Below, one piece after another: positions 21,301 through 26,525 of a DNA stretch of 64,000 nt; within the stretch, counting starts at the first letter, position 1; every line of letters begins with the position of its first letter. The notes under the pieces are model-generated. The model did no database searches and was not told the DNA's origin. It saw only the letters and a list, made by a program, of their open reading frames with translations. This DNA comes from a virus, in IMG/VR virus record IMGVR_UViG_3300047552_001097, positions 1-64,000 of that record; one strand, written 5' to 3'. The position numbers and the translations under genes are program-made.

Positions 21301-22473
21301 CATATTAGGTAGATAGTTAGCTATAGTGTTATTTATATTACCTGGTGATGTAAGAGTCTCTACATCATTAACTCCTAGGGATATAAGTTTCTCTTTAACA
21401 ATATCCTTTTGAACTCTATAAATCCTTTCCATAATAATAATATTAGGGCCAAGGATTTGATGACCCACCATATTAGCATTACTTCCATTAGAGGGGGCAG
21501 CTAGTCTAATACTAAACTTAAAGTCTCCAGAGGCTATTCTACTAGATTCCCTCTGTAGTTTAGATACTAGTACATCAGATATAGTCTTATTCTGAAGTTG
21601 AAATAGGTCTATAGTTAGTTCTTTATCGGCACTTTCTATAAAAGCAATAGCCATTCTCACACCGGGTTTATATACATAATCACTCTTATCTAGTAACCTA
21701 GTGGAGAAATCTTTGACATAAGAAGTAGATGTAGTAAACCCATAATCCATCCTTTTTAATAGAATCTCTGGATCTGTTCTTATTAATTCATCATGTATCT
21801 TGTTAACTCTATTAGTAACTTGATACTCTTCTCCAGTTAATAAGTGATTTAAAACCCATCTTCCCTTAGCCATTCCATCTAAATCATTAATATTAGGATT
21901 CTCTTTTAGTATCTTAAGACCCCCATATATGTTCTTATTAACTTCATTACTAACTACTTCAGTAGTGTCATGGTCAAATAAATATCTATATGCAACACTG
22001 GAAGTATACCTTTCATACTCTATTCGGCGCTTATCCTTTTCCTTCTCAGATAGAGTTGACTCAAAGAAACCATCATTTAATCCAATATTAAACTCTCCAG
22101 TTATACGATTAATGGCCTTTATCCCACTAGTTGATAGGTTGTATAAATCACTTGAAAAGGCAGAGAATGCGTTTCTAGCTAGAGCTCTAGCTGCTTCTTC
22201 ATATACATCTACCTTATCCTGTAGAATATCCTGTTTAACAACTTGTTTTATATAATCCCTTCTTTGAACCTCTTCCTTCTCTGTGTAATAACCCCTATAG
22301 TTCTTACTAGAACTTACTCCAAAATCCTGATTATATTTATCATCATATTGTTCATTAAAAAGGAAATGGGTATTAATAGTATCTTTTAAATGGTCTCTTA
22401 TTCCTTTCTCATAGAAAGAACCACTTAATATTCTATTATCTGTAGGGTTATTACTCCAATTAGGATAGTGCAT
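6355..22473 (-). CDS. Giant 5,372-aa protein: PLD-like enzyme, coiled coil, candidate single-chain RNA polymerase
   Basis: One uninterrupted frame covers a quarter of the window. Residues about 265-800 carry two phospholipase D/nuclease half-sites: HPK at 402-404 with GSFN at 415-418 and later acidic residues, then HVK at 745-747 with GSSN at 770-773. Residues about 2960-4020 are almost continuous coiled coil rich in E, K, L, I and S. At 4173-4177 lies DFDGD in the context NIGDFDGDPY, preceded by GFRSPPIGG. This resembles the catalytic loop and upstream R-x-P element of RNA polymerase beta-prime/YonO/crAss-like enzymes. A possible beta-like basic element, GFKTRHSG, is at 2610-2617. Hydrophobic stretches occur near 5090-5130, 5170-5190 and 5250-5275. 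I infer a virion protein ejected into the host. A tape measure is the alternative, because the tail assembly chaperone gene is next door. Existence of the gene is certain; the polymerase role is moderately supported. Confidence 0.93.
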   Translation of the reverse strand: MHYPNWSNNPTDNRILSGSFYEKGIRDHLKDTINTHFLFNEQYDDKYNQDFGVSSSKNYRGYYTEKEEVQRRDYIKQVVKQDILQDKVDVYEEAARALARNAFSAFSSDLYNLSTSGIKAINRITGEFNIGLNDGFFESTLSEKEKDKRRIEYERYTSSVAYRYLFDHDTTEVVSNEVNKNIYGGLKILKENPNINDLDGMAKGRWVLNHLLTGEEYQVTNRVNKIHDELIRTDPEILLKRMDYGFTTSTSYVKDFSTRLLDKSDYVYKPGVRMAIAFIESADKELTIDLFQLQNKTISDVLVSKLQRESSRIASGDFKFSIRLAAPSNGSNANMVGHQILGPNIIIMERIYRVQKDIVKEKLISLGVNDVETLTSPGNINNTIANYLPNMNLEFIDSGSYHPKLYTTEKFAMLGSFNLTSPVGNSPSVAGSNYEEVIILHNRLDRINPNSSSYYIPDMDGVKRTALDIRSSFSSSMTKEKKQEYIDTHLYLQARMIALNEIKTRRAVTGNQIGNAGDIGQGLRTMIKYASSKSTYDKPIELYANLNQVWLLQLDDDIYYGKKGDYSGEFGPSGKSRTIPIETFLIRNKGNNRDSIYRSEIQYKFFELVNKGRAYVSVDIRNYRDKVLEPTIEKVSYLLGRMENTSLDYESTVRLGSKVFEDRYSSSLRTLTNAVNRDSKALINLLGLDKGGVNYGVSIDKFIDPRDKLSRFYNKVSSESSYRTALQILAITSGNIIEVTETMSHVKNIFAIQRYRGEDDSFKHIGAIQGSSNFGSSSLAFDVGDDTTSGEVGIINLARDMRRYGEREGTLYRSKDSMSEEMEDFKASEGQHLEREWFRLTRTKVGNVDSSLSSSKASWTNKVDRASLNTLIARLEALNKEMGLGKGEGISIKKSYGQHGELISIQVDINAGSLISGHKAGVTYNNSSFRVTALKGGLNNKSGFIYLIDQNKLVGKSLFINNQEETINLPYGKDSFTRRDDGSYSLQYKPLKSRESLLLTPIETFSNVISSLAGEMTYRALITQPLHYMRSLSKKENVQGNSMLGKAGLDYLEYLTYGRVSRYNGIAGDFLRSSSLSDIEITNLITKFEQRHGIGISGSFKASLNLRGGEDIVSQLKSSSLMSYQLVDNSNDLDIRTRVIKGLQAIRTINRALKDSNLSESNKRQLLFSKEAVIESIREGFDLSMGIGDIHTFQSDIALGIIESRREFMYDDSFINAIKLVKAGLLEPFITQKQVSTYTDNQAEFKTPLYGINRSQRVFLSNLKKRGDGISNIFRFAIAQPYIFGPSDTTGKGTEGAIRGVAEGGSISESIEEGGLSIHGIKKTPIGDIALVEFAKYGGVGYVTKRDEFDRYIFESIYNEYKVALYNEEIHSIEAMVNRLNEYRNRRKGGKSTFESSLIQKIDSKYERIIDGSGFKYSDEIVTYTYNVAKKVSQVPQRMKNKLGTRGMYEIDKEISYALLTKGNVNNIIEKRSLNIKVQVVETLFNRLNTTNSGIDTNTKKVLDNLKIVVQEDNIGLYSFNRLIEIAIDRTKGLNNQSKQTILHKLNHLYLKAESYLGEDLSIGIINASGFRGVMTSELASIVEQAKEELKEDFGFKEEDFEYRRGDISLARFMLLYRARSADSLASGTKGFTGTTEGLNPVILVQLTGDFSDYAYANPLYGGSNDDIKELHSLIKQYKGYKNIPLNERVEVMSKIRTMSGFIEKAEKKQKSSKLSEDWVSNGKLLARKGDIITFDTDTNRVLVWGNSSELISETTSGVKQSIELINQSKDVLSTLKQAVLGTEFNKYYSLDRESGHYVLKSMVDSRDQVAFLNGVIDNFRTIDDLPNVSRLDRQTWHRNAANSIEYLVSSKQLTGNADNNQLIWEMVYNRSFILEGGRRVEGIGTLAKAVLKFTSTDFLDIKDSRYQNMDFFSYLAAQFNKTQDGYTKVDVGSIFGLFNPTNLKSHFYSHGSHIVRNEQLLRSLISEFNPNTISNKKGNKLLLSLALAFGNEWMDSDVKKDINTILFESSIKGEMGSFFRNQALGTVISHLNGSSELVGAITGLGDFDTAINAIFNDSDPNYHKYQDIRTKFGSMFGNALVSKTKGLFNTQQTPSLALLDSQMLLKAAKGEQEGINYITSWLERKLVSDLGEGKGLVGREFIRIDNPFEREASILAGSLDLIAQLSKYDNDGITIPTEIDFNNNEIIKQIASIMGDVDLNKLERGSLLEKRSLTSLDKEEKESLDYLNAVRAMVRGFTTQSTVIRLFTDLLASESKESIGSKSTGALEYQHLLKPLMQVSSSFQEQGSISSLRTIVANMLSVVSDSATLHSVSGDIRDRDWIDKKVYDISDIRLGSQLHKSKFLGIYAGVDARTTAYLNQYKKDYESYGALVNNVVNILIKELDSNNLTPESRIDTIEKINQLMTYNPSENEAIRGIIVDMKDKMGSGFDITGALTLLDNISSRRLLDISRYYQLHSDKPFGAGSVSPILDQLNYKSFAFSLPQIYMSEDSSNDIGGKVRLELDYSQKYYSYLMSGAELKGLGDAYGSYIDEIVSRTIFLASAFAPGTAMSNVRDKIVRAKEEGTGVIELDKEELILLKKFYSYAFGDQGIVNLMAEASAGTRAQAAIGFKTRHSGAVTSSAASWLIPNGSILLAKEALNRYTSASPERYELVSLLENIGNSSSSYKEQNVIRAALLAVRGGLSPLGMSYIDEVLTIKKEVDSLIGKLGSINQEDTAVIEPLNRQANSLLSRLELLSNIQIGKNQGDSLAVELAKLEAERIKRSGLVEGDIEENKAYKRDKTKFNKWKRLSEGSKVYKEGIFLIELEVLEDEINRIKTNKGIVYEKTTKPFLNNEYRYNIPSEFLYKMTLDINNRVSGPAGMDLNIFFSIFQSNLVDYSIFPSIQEDLYYNLPEEVLKLVNEASSIFKERLSKANQLELGNIRRVLQVATGVDSIPVSVLFSEYYKRVQSHIEAYAPTFREINRELRDLNELQRINSSGNDPDSLSRKINQINSLPSLINKREELSSILNSFKALEKSGSFDISSSLDYLNSYLVDIESQVESLNKQRLELLSLKRASEGIDKTLINERIKELNSERTRLTKIVEEGKSLSKIVPDNKTVKRIASFIRGIYSSNLSDVNKEIHYIERTIEEIDSSDSIIYRLKLQESKVKGMRPTRDNLSKLEYELDLIKNSKDIDLEDGYIKSKVKILELERDRISSLIGISEELNSIRDDKNRLIKLREEQINLIEQIQKAKEEGKSGTIMVRPNNEDLLIHGNNLQQIEDRIRKVEQELYIKRANITLEQNSLVGRELFPDIKPSDSTSIVLRKELDKSRNEYSNNSISDLENELNRLNRARTSIQQSIDSTSKSVYLDDYGSRYNSLESKQLELSELEMKYRNATIEFLSSPEAKKRDEEIRERDIKKLESIQQELEEEHKYVNRTISELEGETWLGTTKRLIYQYSREIESRLKYINKIKSSIKIYDRSALETPPWMGLNPSSNGYRILEEDISSYKSRLEILSKIKRNIHLGIHSTEYINKIDKEYTEVKNKLNHLYKVKEYKQDSSRLLLEERELENRLYFLKIAPYEEIADSEWADLTEYKAKLERKQLALTQEISEYESPLELQIKKLDGEIEHLSTRINSIEGLSSLDRYSPVITYLMSREKELKSKYDEINGKAIKEIQSRLGEVDTKSSIQGLSKSISKYKEIIIREEKAASLFLRDIGIDKSIEKREFTRLIESLEINRANIRSEIQEFKKQIHPGNSIEYHSELNQLRELEESITLSINKLIEVRKTTLLEQRSSIISQHRSLKDKVLNIGKEIKLFKEAIRNIFTTYQADTKNQLDELKKRKQELVISQLKLENPSLSEGELETLYKDIDSIKVPKWFGKDKEGNAIEEHQKYIEANENITYEPIKMKLAYIQYRFENIIPQSNQRFKEEYSSIYQHLEGTKDKPGLLQTIESLEGTYKKTKSFSFDEHKYLGGISDIKEKAIVIETALGEYIKSSSSVSQEFSRRARDTFKNSESQIDMLNKNKQGLDDLSSGLAILRKIVKTQSINDTSLKALERIFKSIDPDINIYSLLNINPKLAVTESRVVKGQVVNKYKLTLNESLLSNSIALMEKMMNHLDMRDSIEVLGFRSPPIGGSEQQRMALTVIQDISLLNQAIGQDSMVQYDEERNKGLSLLSPISLLTMNIGDFDGDPYTTIFSQFMDLQRSIESDSIMIKTTEARIRALDTSIDNKVGGLGPLSSYEDRLALEEGIKEEKTRVHILKSEIEEHKVRIANNKAKLYTWRNQLESSSFSKAVKKEVANYLGIRVEHFLGGPEGFQQNDISMNVALTFIEQGRGLFGGLGGTGSSIKKVNSILKDVFINTETTVLSKQQTGIPTTGNNGPNMSLFSYLASVSNAHSGFHLLQDRLKVLAQDETNANRNTYLGILLMGEEAQKDLLDLMYKSIQSIAPNSTSISKEQEEEILARASGLYAARLKSVSSLQSILGQGAGVNMSLTGYDMMVKIMGKAGGDVLGKTYNTFVGTLYQESPLLALSSIIQEESTKQFLRDNDFYNSQGIKEEDFVSSIKRNSDTGEGILAFIKSINQLLRDGIKPKAGGDFIANMERLSSEYESLSDNPDKQRALITREAGKFGPSGSNVGMDVFMQLGSLVRNRETLSEDGRVKLMNGVIVSSFWGGATSTKNEQILASDLSIDNTQYERLVQELNTFGNKEEISAFDIGALKVKRDLESLVIAYRYNITTGASGYDKGEQSSFLDTIFSGYIGIISRELGKDRDQVNGEDIQDFINKRFNSDTAEGSRNLHILSRIFNKNEEDIKSNYLNLDTNKGGAREVLSMLEIINTTTEFTDKMMGKYGEGLSRFTDMEGARQKTISLMGGNSSNTELLGADIWDTMLNLAGSNKLSSHAIPAVWDTFASNEFLKTNFKGNIPLLMTGIKKENGKIVDTFAYKLANMPEEEAKKDFQSRLALFNAIESGSSMEYKDENGNTINTTLEKYLSNKLETTASMAKGRALNEFLTKMYGKKEEIDSYVEGESFIKALLGENHGLSITEIEQIERQYNKATSEYRQHKLASLRTKVDTGSSNAYAQSLTPNFNNLSQAVQFNNINNFMELALPLALTTIGSAVINGTINPDAIGNIVGGTIFSIAYGKKGTSIDPKAMLTKSMIGGSFKLNMALSETDGDLGEAIGLAAAREIGFTLGASVVAPFVEKSAINSMMSLSHLSSYKAQMYREAKLSQLSSNEKLRYLFNSNKGALDYDAMGGKRIAAQSITSAVLSGLFGMVGAGIAGSMMQPITDNQSEFTIIERAIEAIDEQLISEAYSTEQDTNDPDIYSEDGGFIQWEEMVRVSESIFEGDYISNEFSVPEGLFAMVSNNSVVELTIDNSEYEDLV

Positions 22474-22501
22474 AATATAAATACAATTAAGAATAAGATA
22501 T

Positions 22502-22684
22502 ATGAATAAAGATTTACAAGAACCTCTATATAAAGAATGTAGAGGTAAGACTTTAGATAGTCGTATTAAATCTGCCCCCTTTTCTTATAGATACTTTTCT
22601 ATAAGGTCATATAAGTCTAATTCCTTTGAGGAAATGGAGATAAAAAGACAATTAGAAGAGGAACTATATTATACGACTATTTAA
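22502..22684 (+). CDS. Small hypothetical protein, 60 aa
   Basis: This short charged protein (basic start, EEMEIKRQLEEELYY helix near the end) has no known domain. It starts 28 bp from the divergent giant gene and precedes the tail assembly chaperone gene by 41 bp. The ATATATG start context and matching codon use support it. It could be a small chaperone or regulator, but nothing proves this. Confidence 0.55.
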   Translation: MNKDLQEPLYKECRGKTLDSRIKSAPFSYRYFSIRSYKSNSFEEMEIKRQLEEELYYTTI

Positions 22685-22725
22685 TTATGTTATATTAGAA
22701 CAAGTTATATATTAGTAATATAAAT

Positions 22726-23166
22726 ATGAACACATTAAGTAATGTAGCTTTAGGTCCTTTTGAGTTACCCTCTGGAAAGGTAATTACGTTTAGAACTTTA
22801 TCTTTTAAAGAAAGAAGAGAATTGCTTTCTAAGTGGCAGAAGAATGATGGTAGAACCCAAGGTTATCTTCTAGAAGAATATTTTATGGCTGCTGCTTTAG
22901 TAACAGAGGATAATCAAGGAGTTATTGATGAGTATCAATCTTCAGATGGTTATATTGCTAGACTTGACCATTGGTCAATGAAAGATACCTCTTATTATAT
23001 GGAAGCCTTTATTATCATTAATGGTGTAGGTGAGAGAGAAAGACCTAATATTGAGGCAGAGGTAAAAAAAATACTTGGGGTTACTCCAGGTACACCCTTA
23101 CCCCCTCCCCCACCCGTTTCTCAGGAGAGTACCTCCTCTCTACCCAAAGGGCTAAAGATTATGTAA
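22726..23166 (+). CDS. Tail assembly chaperone, short form
   Basis: The N-terminus has the look of phage tail assembly chaperones: FELPSGKVITFRTLSFKERR near residues 12-32, then a helical domain that usually binds the tape measure and tube. After residue 113 the frame crosses an A AAA AAA heptamer and continues to a Pro-rich tail ending at 23166. The short form (146 aa) is the unshifted product. The gene lies between the giant - strand gene and the portal gene, not in the usual place between tube and tape measure. The start has an ATAAATATG context. Confidence 0.72.
   Translation: MNTLSNVALGPFELPSGKVITFRTLSFKERRELLSKWQKNDGRTQGYLLEEYFMAAALVTEDNQGVIDEYQSSDGYIARLDHWSMKDTSYYMEAFIIINGVGERERPNIEAEVKKILGVTPGTPLPPPPPVSQESTSSLPKGLKIM
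23064..23070 (+). promoter_or_regulatory. -1 ribosomal frameshift slippery site A AAA AAA
   Basis: The chaperone frame reads GTA AAA AAA ATA, so the heptamer A AAA AAA is correctly phased for a -1 slip. The -1 frame has a stop at 23052-23054, just before the site, and is then open to 23694. This is the classic layout of the lambda G/GT type. A stimulatory structure downstream was not worked out; the C-rich stretch at 23100-23115 may pair with later G-runs. Confidence 0.75.
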
Positions 23167-23696
23167 TTCCTCCCATCCAAGTATGGGGAGTATTAGATGT
23201 TTATTATTCATATGAACTAAATAATCTATCTACATTATTCCCCACACCTTTAATGCCTATAGCTCCACTATTATATATAGGGTTAAAAGAAAGATATCTT
23301 ATTAATATACCTATAGATACATTAAGTAGAGCTATAGATAGTCTAAGATTTATTCCTCCTTCCTATGCCGGTTCTTTATACTATGACCCTAATATCCCTT
23401 ATTACTTTAGTTTATTAGTTGATGCTATTTCCACTAATATAGTAGAGCAGACTCAACTAGATAACTGGATAAGAATATGTCAAGTATGTCCTCTACCCTT
23501 ATTTCAAGATATAGCTTATTTAGAGTTAGATATCTTTTGGAGTACAGCTATAGCTAAGGCGGTAGATAGTTATGTTAGAGAGCAGAATAAGAAACAGGAT
23601 GAAGTAATGAAGAATCTAGAGAAGAAGTTAATTAAAGAGGATATACCTACAAGTAACTTTAATCACATACCCATGCCCAAGAATTATGGAATGTAA
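23070..23696 (+). CDS. Tail assembly chaperone, -1 frameshift extension
   Basis: This segment is translated as the C-terminal part of a fusion with the 22726 gene after a -1 slip at 23064-23070. The -1 frame codes about 208 residues (PPIQVWGVLDVYYSYELN, then a helical domain and a charged tail EQNKKQDEVMKNLEKKL). An internal ATG at 23253 would give a separate 147-aa protein, but the open frame extends well upstream of it and overlaps the first gene through the Pro-rich stretch, which fits frameshifting better. The fused form would recruit tail tube subunits to the tape measure. The portal gene follows 6 bp later. Confidence 0.7.
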   Translation, partial: NTWGYSRYTLTPSPTRFSGEYLLSTQRAKDYVIPPIQVWGVLDVYYSYELNNLSTLFPTPLMPIAPLLYIGLKERYLINIPIDTLSRAIDSLRFIPPSYAGSLYYDPNIPYYFSLLVDAISTNIVEQTQLDNWIRICQVCPLPLFQDIAYLELDIFWSTAIAKAVDSYVREQNKKQDEVMKNLEKKLIKEDIPTSNFNHIPMPKNYGM

Positions 23697-23702
23697 ATAA
23701 AT

Positions 23703-25079
23703 ATGGATAGAACTCCAGTAGAGAATAAGACAACACAACTAGAGAGTAGCCCTCCTAGTATAGATTTAATCCCTTCTTATAAAAGGAAACCCCCAGTAAT
23801 AAGACAGATGGGTAGAACCACTTCTTATATCTCTACTGGAGATGACCTCTTTACCTCTTGTGTTAGACCTAGTATCCAACAACTATCCTTATGGGATTCA
23901 GCTAGAAGGAAAGAACCTATTCTATTTGATGGGTTACAAAAGATGGTAGGAGCTGTTAGAGCTAAGTATGCTGGATGTAGTCATCCAGACCCTATTATTA
24001 ATACTTTTGTTAATAGAGTTCTAGAGAATAGAATACTTGAATGGGTAGGCTCTATAACTAATACTATGCTATGGAGTGGGTTCTGTGTAGGAGAGATAGT
24101 CCATGAATATAAGACTGGTATTAATGGGGAGAAGCAGGTATGGATAAAGGACTTTTTTACTTACCACCCTATAGAGCCTAGATTTATATTAAATAAACAG
24201 GGACTTCTTACTCATGGCGAGTTAATGGAAGAAAGTTCTTTATCTACAGGTATATGGGTTCCAGCTCCGGAGTATTTATCATCTAAAAGAGCTATAAATC
24301 ATTCTTTTACAGGTAGTCATGTTAGATTACCTAAGACTAAAGTTTTTCATATAGCTTTTAATTCAGAAGGTAATAATCCTTATGGAATGTCTCAATTAGA
24401 AGCTGCTACTAAATATCATATATATAAAGAAACCTTCTTAGAGATGGAGGCAGCCGCTCTTGATAGATATGGGACTCCCCTTATTTACTGTACTGTACCC
24501 TTACAAAAGACTAAGGAATCAGTGCAAGAGCCTGATGGTTCTATAAGGGACCTTTATTACCATGAAGTAATAAGTAATCATCTAGCTGATTTGAGGTCAC
24601 AGCAGACCATAGTTTTATCTTATGCTGATAAAGATAACCCACCTAAGTTAGAGGCTCTTACTACAGGTAATAACTTTAGTGATACGTTTAATATGGGTAT
24701 AGAACTCTGTGATAGTAATATGATGATAGCTCTAGGTATACCTAATCTAATACTAAAAGATAATAATCAGGGGTTAGGGACTGGTGGTGCAGCAGAGAGA
24801 CAAATGGAGGCATTCCATTTATTTATTACAGATATATTTAATACAGTAACTAATAAGATAATAGAACAGGTTATTACTCCTTTAATTCTATGGAACTTTG
24901 ATATAGATAAGCATCCATTAGCTACTCAACCTGTTACCTTTCTATCTAAACCTATTAGATGGTCAGAGAATCAGGTTCTGGTTAATGTTATTAAAACACT
25001 AACAGAACTTAATTATATAAACCCAGAGGACCCTAAACATAAGGCTTGGGTACTAGATATGTTTAATATACCTAAATAA
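23703..25079 (+). CDS. Portal protein
   Basis: At 458 aa with the pattern of Mu gp29/DUF935-like portals: GNNPYGMSQLEAA (near 232-244) followed by a long helix YHIYKETFLEMEAAALDRYG and PLIYCTVPL, then a helical crown region with an NNQGLGTGG loop. Portals form the dodecameric ring at one capsid vertex through which DNA is packaged and ejected. The position before protease, scaffold and capsid genes supports the call. The start has the AAATATGG context. No terminase gene lies upstream in this window. Confidence 0.85.
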   Translation: MDRTPVENKTTQLESSPPSIDLIPSYKRKPPVIRQMGRTTSYISTGDDLFTSCVRPSIQQLSLWDSARRKEPILFDGLQKMVGAVRAKYAGCSHPDPIINTFVNRVLENRILEWVGSITNTMLWSGFCVGEIVHEYKTGINGEKQVWIKDFFTYHPIEPRFILNKQGLLTHGELMEESSLSTGIWVPAPEYLSSKRAINHSFTGSHVRLPKTKVFHIAFNSEGNNPYGMSQLEAATKYHIYKETFLEMEAAALDRYGTPLIYCTVPLQKTKESVQEPDGSIRDLYYHEVISNHLADLRSQQTIVLSYADKDNPPKLEALTTGNNFSDTFNMGIELCDSNMMIALGIPNLILKDNNQGLGTGGAAERQMEAFHLFITDIFNTVTNKIIEQVITPLILWNFDIDKHPLATQPVTFLSKPIRWSENQVLVNVIKTLTELNYINPEDPKHKAWVLDMFNIPK

Positions 25080-25081
25080 AG

Positions 25082-26104
25082 ATGCCACAAGTATTTCATA
25101 AAGATATAAAGCCTCAAGATGTACACCCCCCCTACTCTTTTATATTTAATACAGCAATACAAAGAGAGGCTGCTCTTGTTACTAATAATGATATTGGGAA
25201 ACTAGCTAGACAAATAGATGAGGATTCTATATATATACTTACATCTACAGCTCCTACTTGGATAAAACTATTAATGCAAGGGGATAGTACCTTTCCTTCT
25301 GGTATAGCTGGTGGGGATTTAAGTGGAGTGTATCCTAATCCTAGAGTTATAGCAGACTCTCATAGTCACACCCCAGGTTTGACTGTTCCTTTATATCCAA
25401 CTACTTTACCCCCTTCAGGTATAGCTGGAGGAGATTTAACAGGTTCTTATCCTAATCCTGAACTATCTAATACTGGAGTAATACCTGCTTTATATCACTA
25501 TCCTTCTATAGAAGTGGATAGTAAAGGAAGGGTAAGATCTATACAAAGTAATCCTAAAGGAGAAACTAATTTAGGTACTTCTTTAGGTAATGGATTACCT
25601 ATATATAAAGATAAGCAGGGATTTAATCTTTTATTTAGGTCTATTAAAGGAGAGGGGGGTATAGATATAACTAATGTACTAGATACACTAGTAGTAAGAC
25701 CTGGGAATAATCTAGCGCTTTTATCGGGTTCTACATTTACAGGTCCTATATCTACCCCTTCTCTGGCTTCTCCTCTAATAGAGACTAGTAGATTAGTCTC
25801 TAGTATTTATATGTCAGGTACTGGGGGTTCTTGGAATATAAGAGCTCAGGATGGGAATATACAGACTAGAACTATAGCTAGTTCCTGTTATATATCCTCT
25901 ATCTCTGGTTGTAGAGAAGGAGAAAGATACACTCTAGTGATTAGACAGAATAGTATAGGAGGACATAATATTACCTTTAGTCAAGAGTATAAATTTTGTA
26001 GAGGAGACACTTTATCTATATCTCCTAATAGTATATCTACTATAGATATACTAGTTACTCACTTATCTGAGTATTTATGTACTATAAAAAAAGATTATAT
26101 ATAA
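25082..26104 (+). CDS. Fibre-like virion protein with GGDLxGxYPNP repeats
   Basis: Two copies of the phage fibre repeat occur at residues 72-87 (PSGIAGGDLSGVYPNP) and 111-126 (PSGIAGGDLTGSYPNP). These repeats are known in tail and head fibres and adhesins and usually form trimeric beta shafts. The N-terminal 70 residues may be the virion-attachment domain. The rest is beta-rich and ends in a small sandwich-like region with SGTGGSWNIRAQDG and GREGERYTLVI-type strands. Its place between portal and protease genes suggests a head or neck fibre rather than a tail fibre. It starts 2 bp after the portal stop. Confidence 0.7.
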   Translation: MPQVFHKDIKPQDVHPPYSFIFNTAIQREAALVTNNDIGKLARQIDEDSIYILTSTAPTWIKLLMQGDSTFPSGIAGGDLSGVYPNPRVIADSHSHTPGLTVPLYPTTLPPSGIAGGDLTGSYPNPELSNTGVIPALYHYPSIEVDSKGRVRSIQSNPKGETNLGTSLGNGLPIYKDKQGFNLLFRSIKGEGGIDITNVLDTLVVRPGNNLALLSGSTFTGPISTPSLASPLIETSRLVSSIYMSGTGGSWNIRAQDGNIQTRTIASSCYISSISGCREGERYTLVIRQNSIGGHNITFSQEYKFCRGDTLSISPNSISTIDILVTHLSEYLCTIKKDYI

Positions 26105-26105
26105 A

Positions 26106-26525
26106 CTACAATTTACGGGACATAAGGTATTGGCTAGATAGTTGATTAAGGTGTAAATATCCTTGAGCCATAAGTATATGGATACAGGGAGCTTTACTTT
26201 TAGAGAAGGAGTAGCAGGTACAAGAGGAAAGATTAGCTGGTAATTGATATTCCTCCTTAGTGTTAACACATAACCATCCATTAGATATAGGTATAAGAAG
26301 ATACCCTTTATAAATTAGATAAGCATATGTAAATACCTTAATCATATTAGAAGGGGAGTCCCATAGTTTATTAATATTAAATTTATATTTTCTTTTAAAT
26401 AGATAAAATGATAAGGATATGTTATCCTTTTCTTCCTCTAGATTTATATTAGATATAGACTTATTAAGATAATCAAATAAAAGAAAAAAAGCAATAGGAG
26501 ATGTAGATTTAGAATCAAGTAACAT
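26106..26525 (-). CDS. SWIM zinc-finger protein
   Basis: The C-terminal half carries C102-x-C104 and C114-x-H116 (SCTCYSFSKSKAPCIHIL), the CxC...CxH pattern of SWIM zinc fingers, which bind DNA or partner proteins. The N-terminal 90 residues are hydrophobic and aromatic without a clear domain. It is the only - strand gene among the head genes. Its ATG abuts the ATG of the protease-scaffold gene at a CATATG palindrome, so both promoters would lie inside coding DNA of the partner. No + strand frame fills this stretch, which supports it being real. It may be a regulator or recent insertion. Confidence 0.65.
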   Translation of the reverse strand: MLLDSKSTSPIAFFLLFDYLNKSISNINLEEEKDNISLSFYLFKRKYKFNINKLWDSPSNMIKVFTYAYLIYKGYLLIPISNGWLCVNTKEEYQLPANLSSCTCYSFSKSKAPCIHILMAQGYLHLNQLSSQYLMSRKL

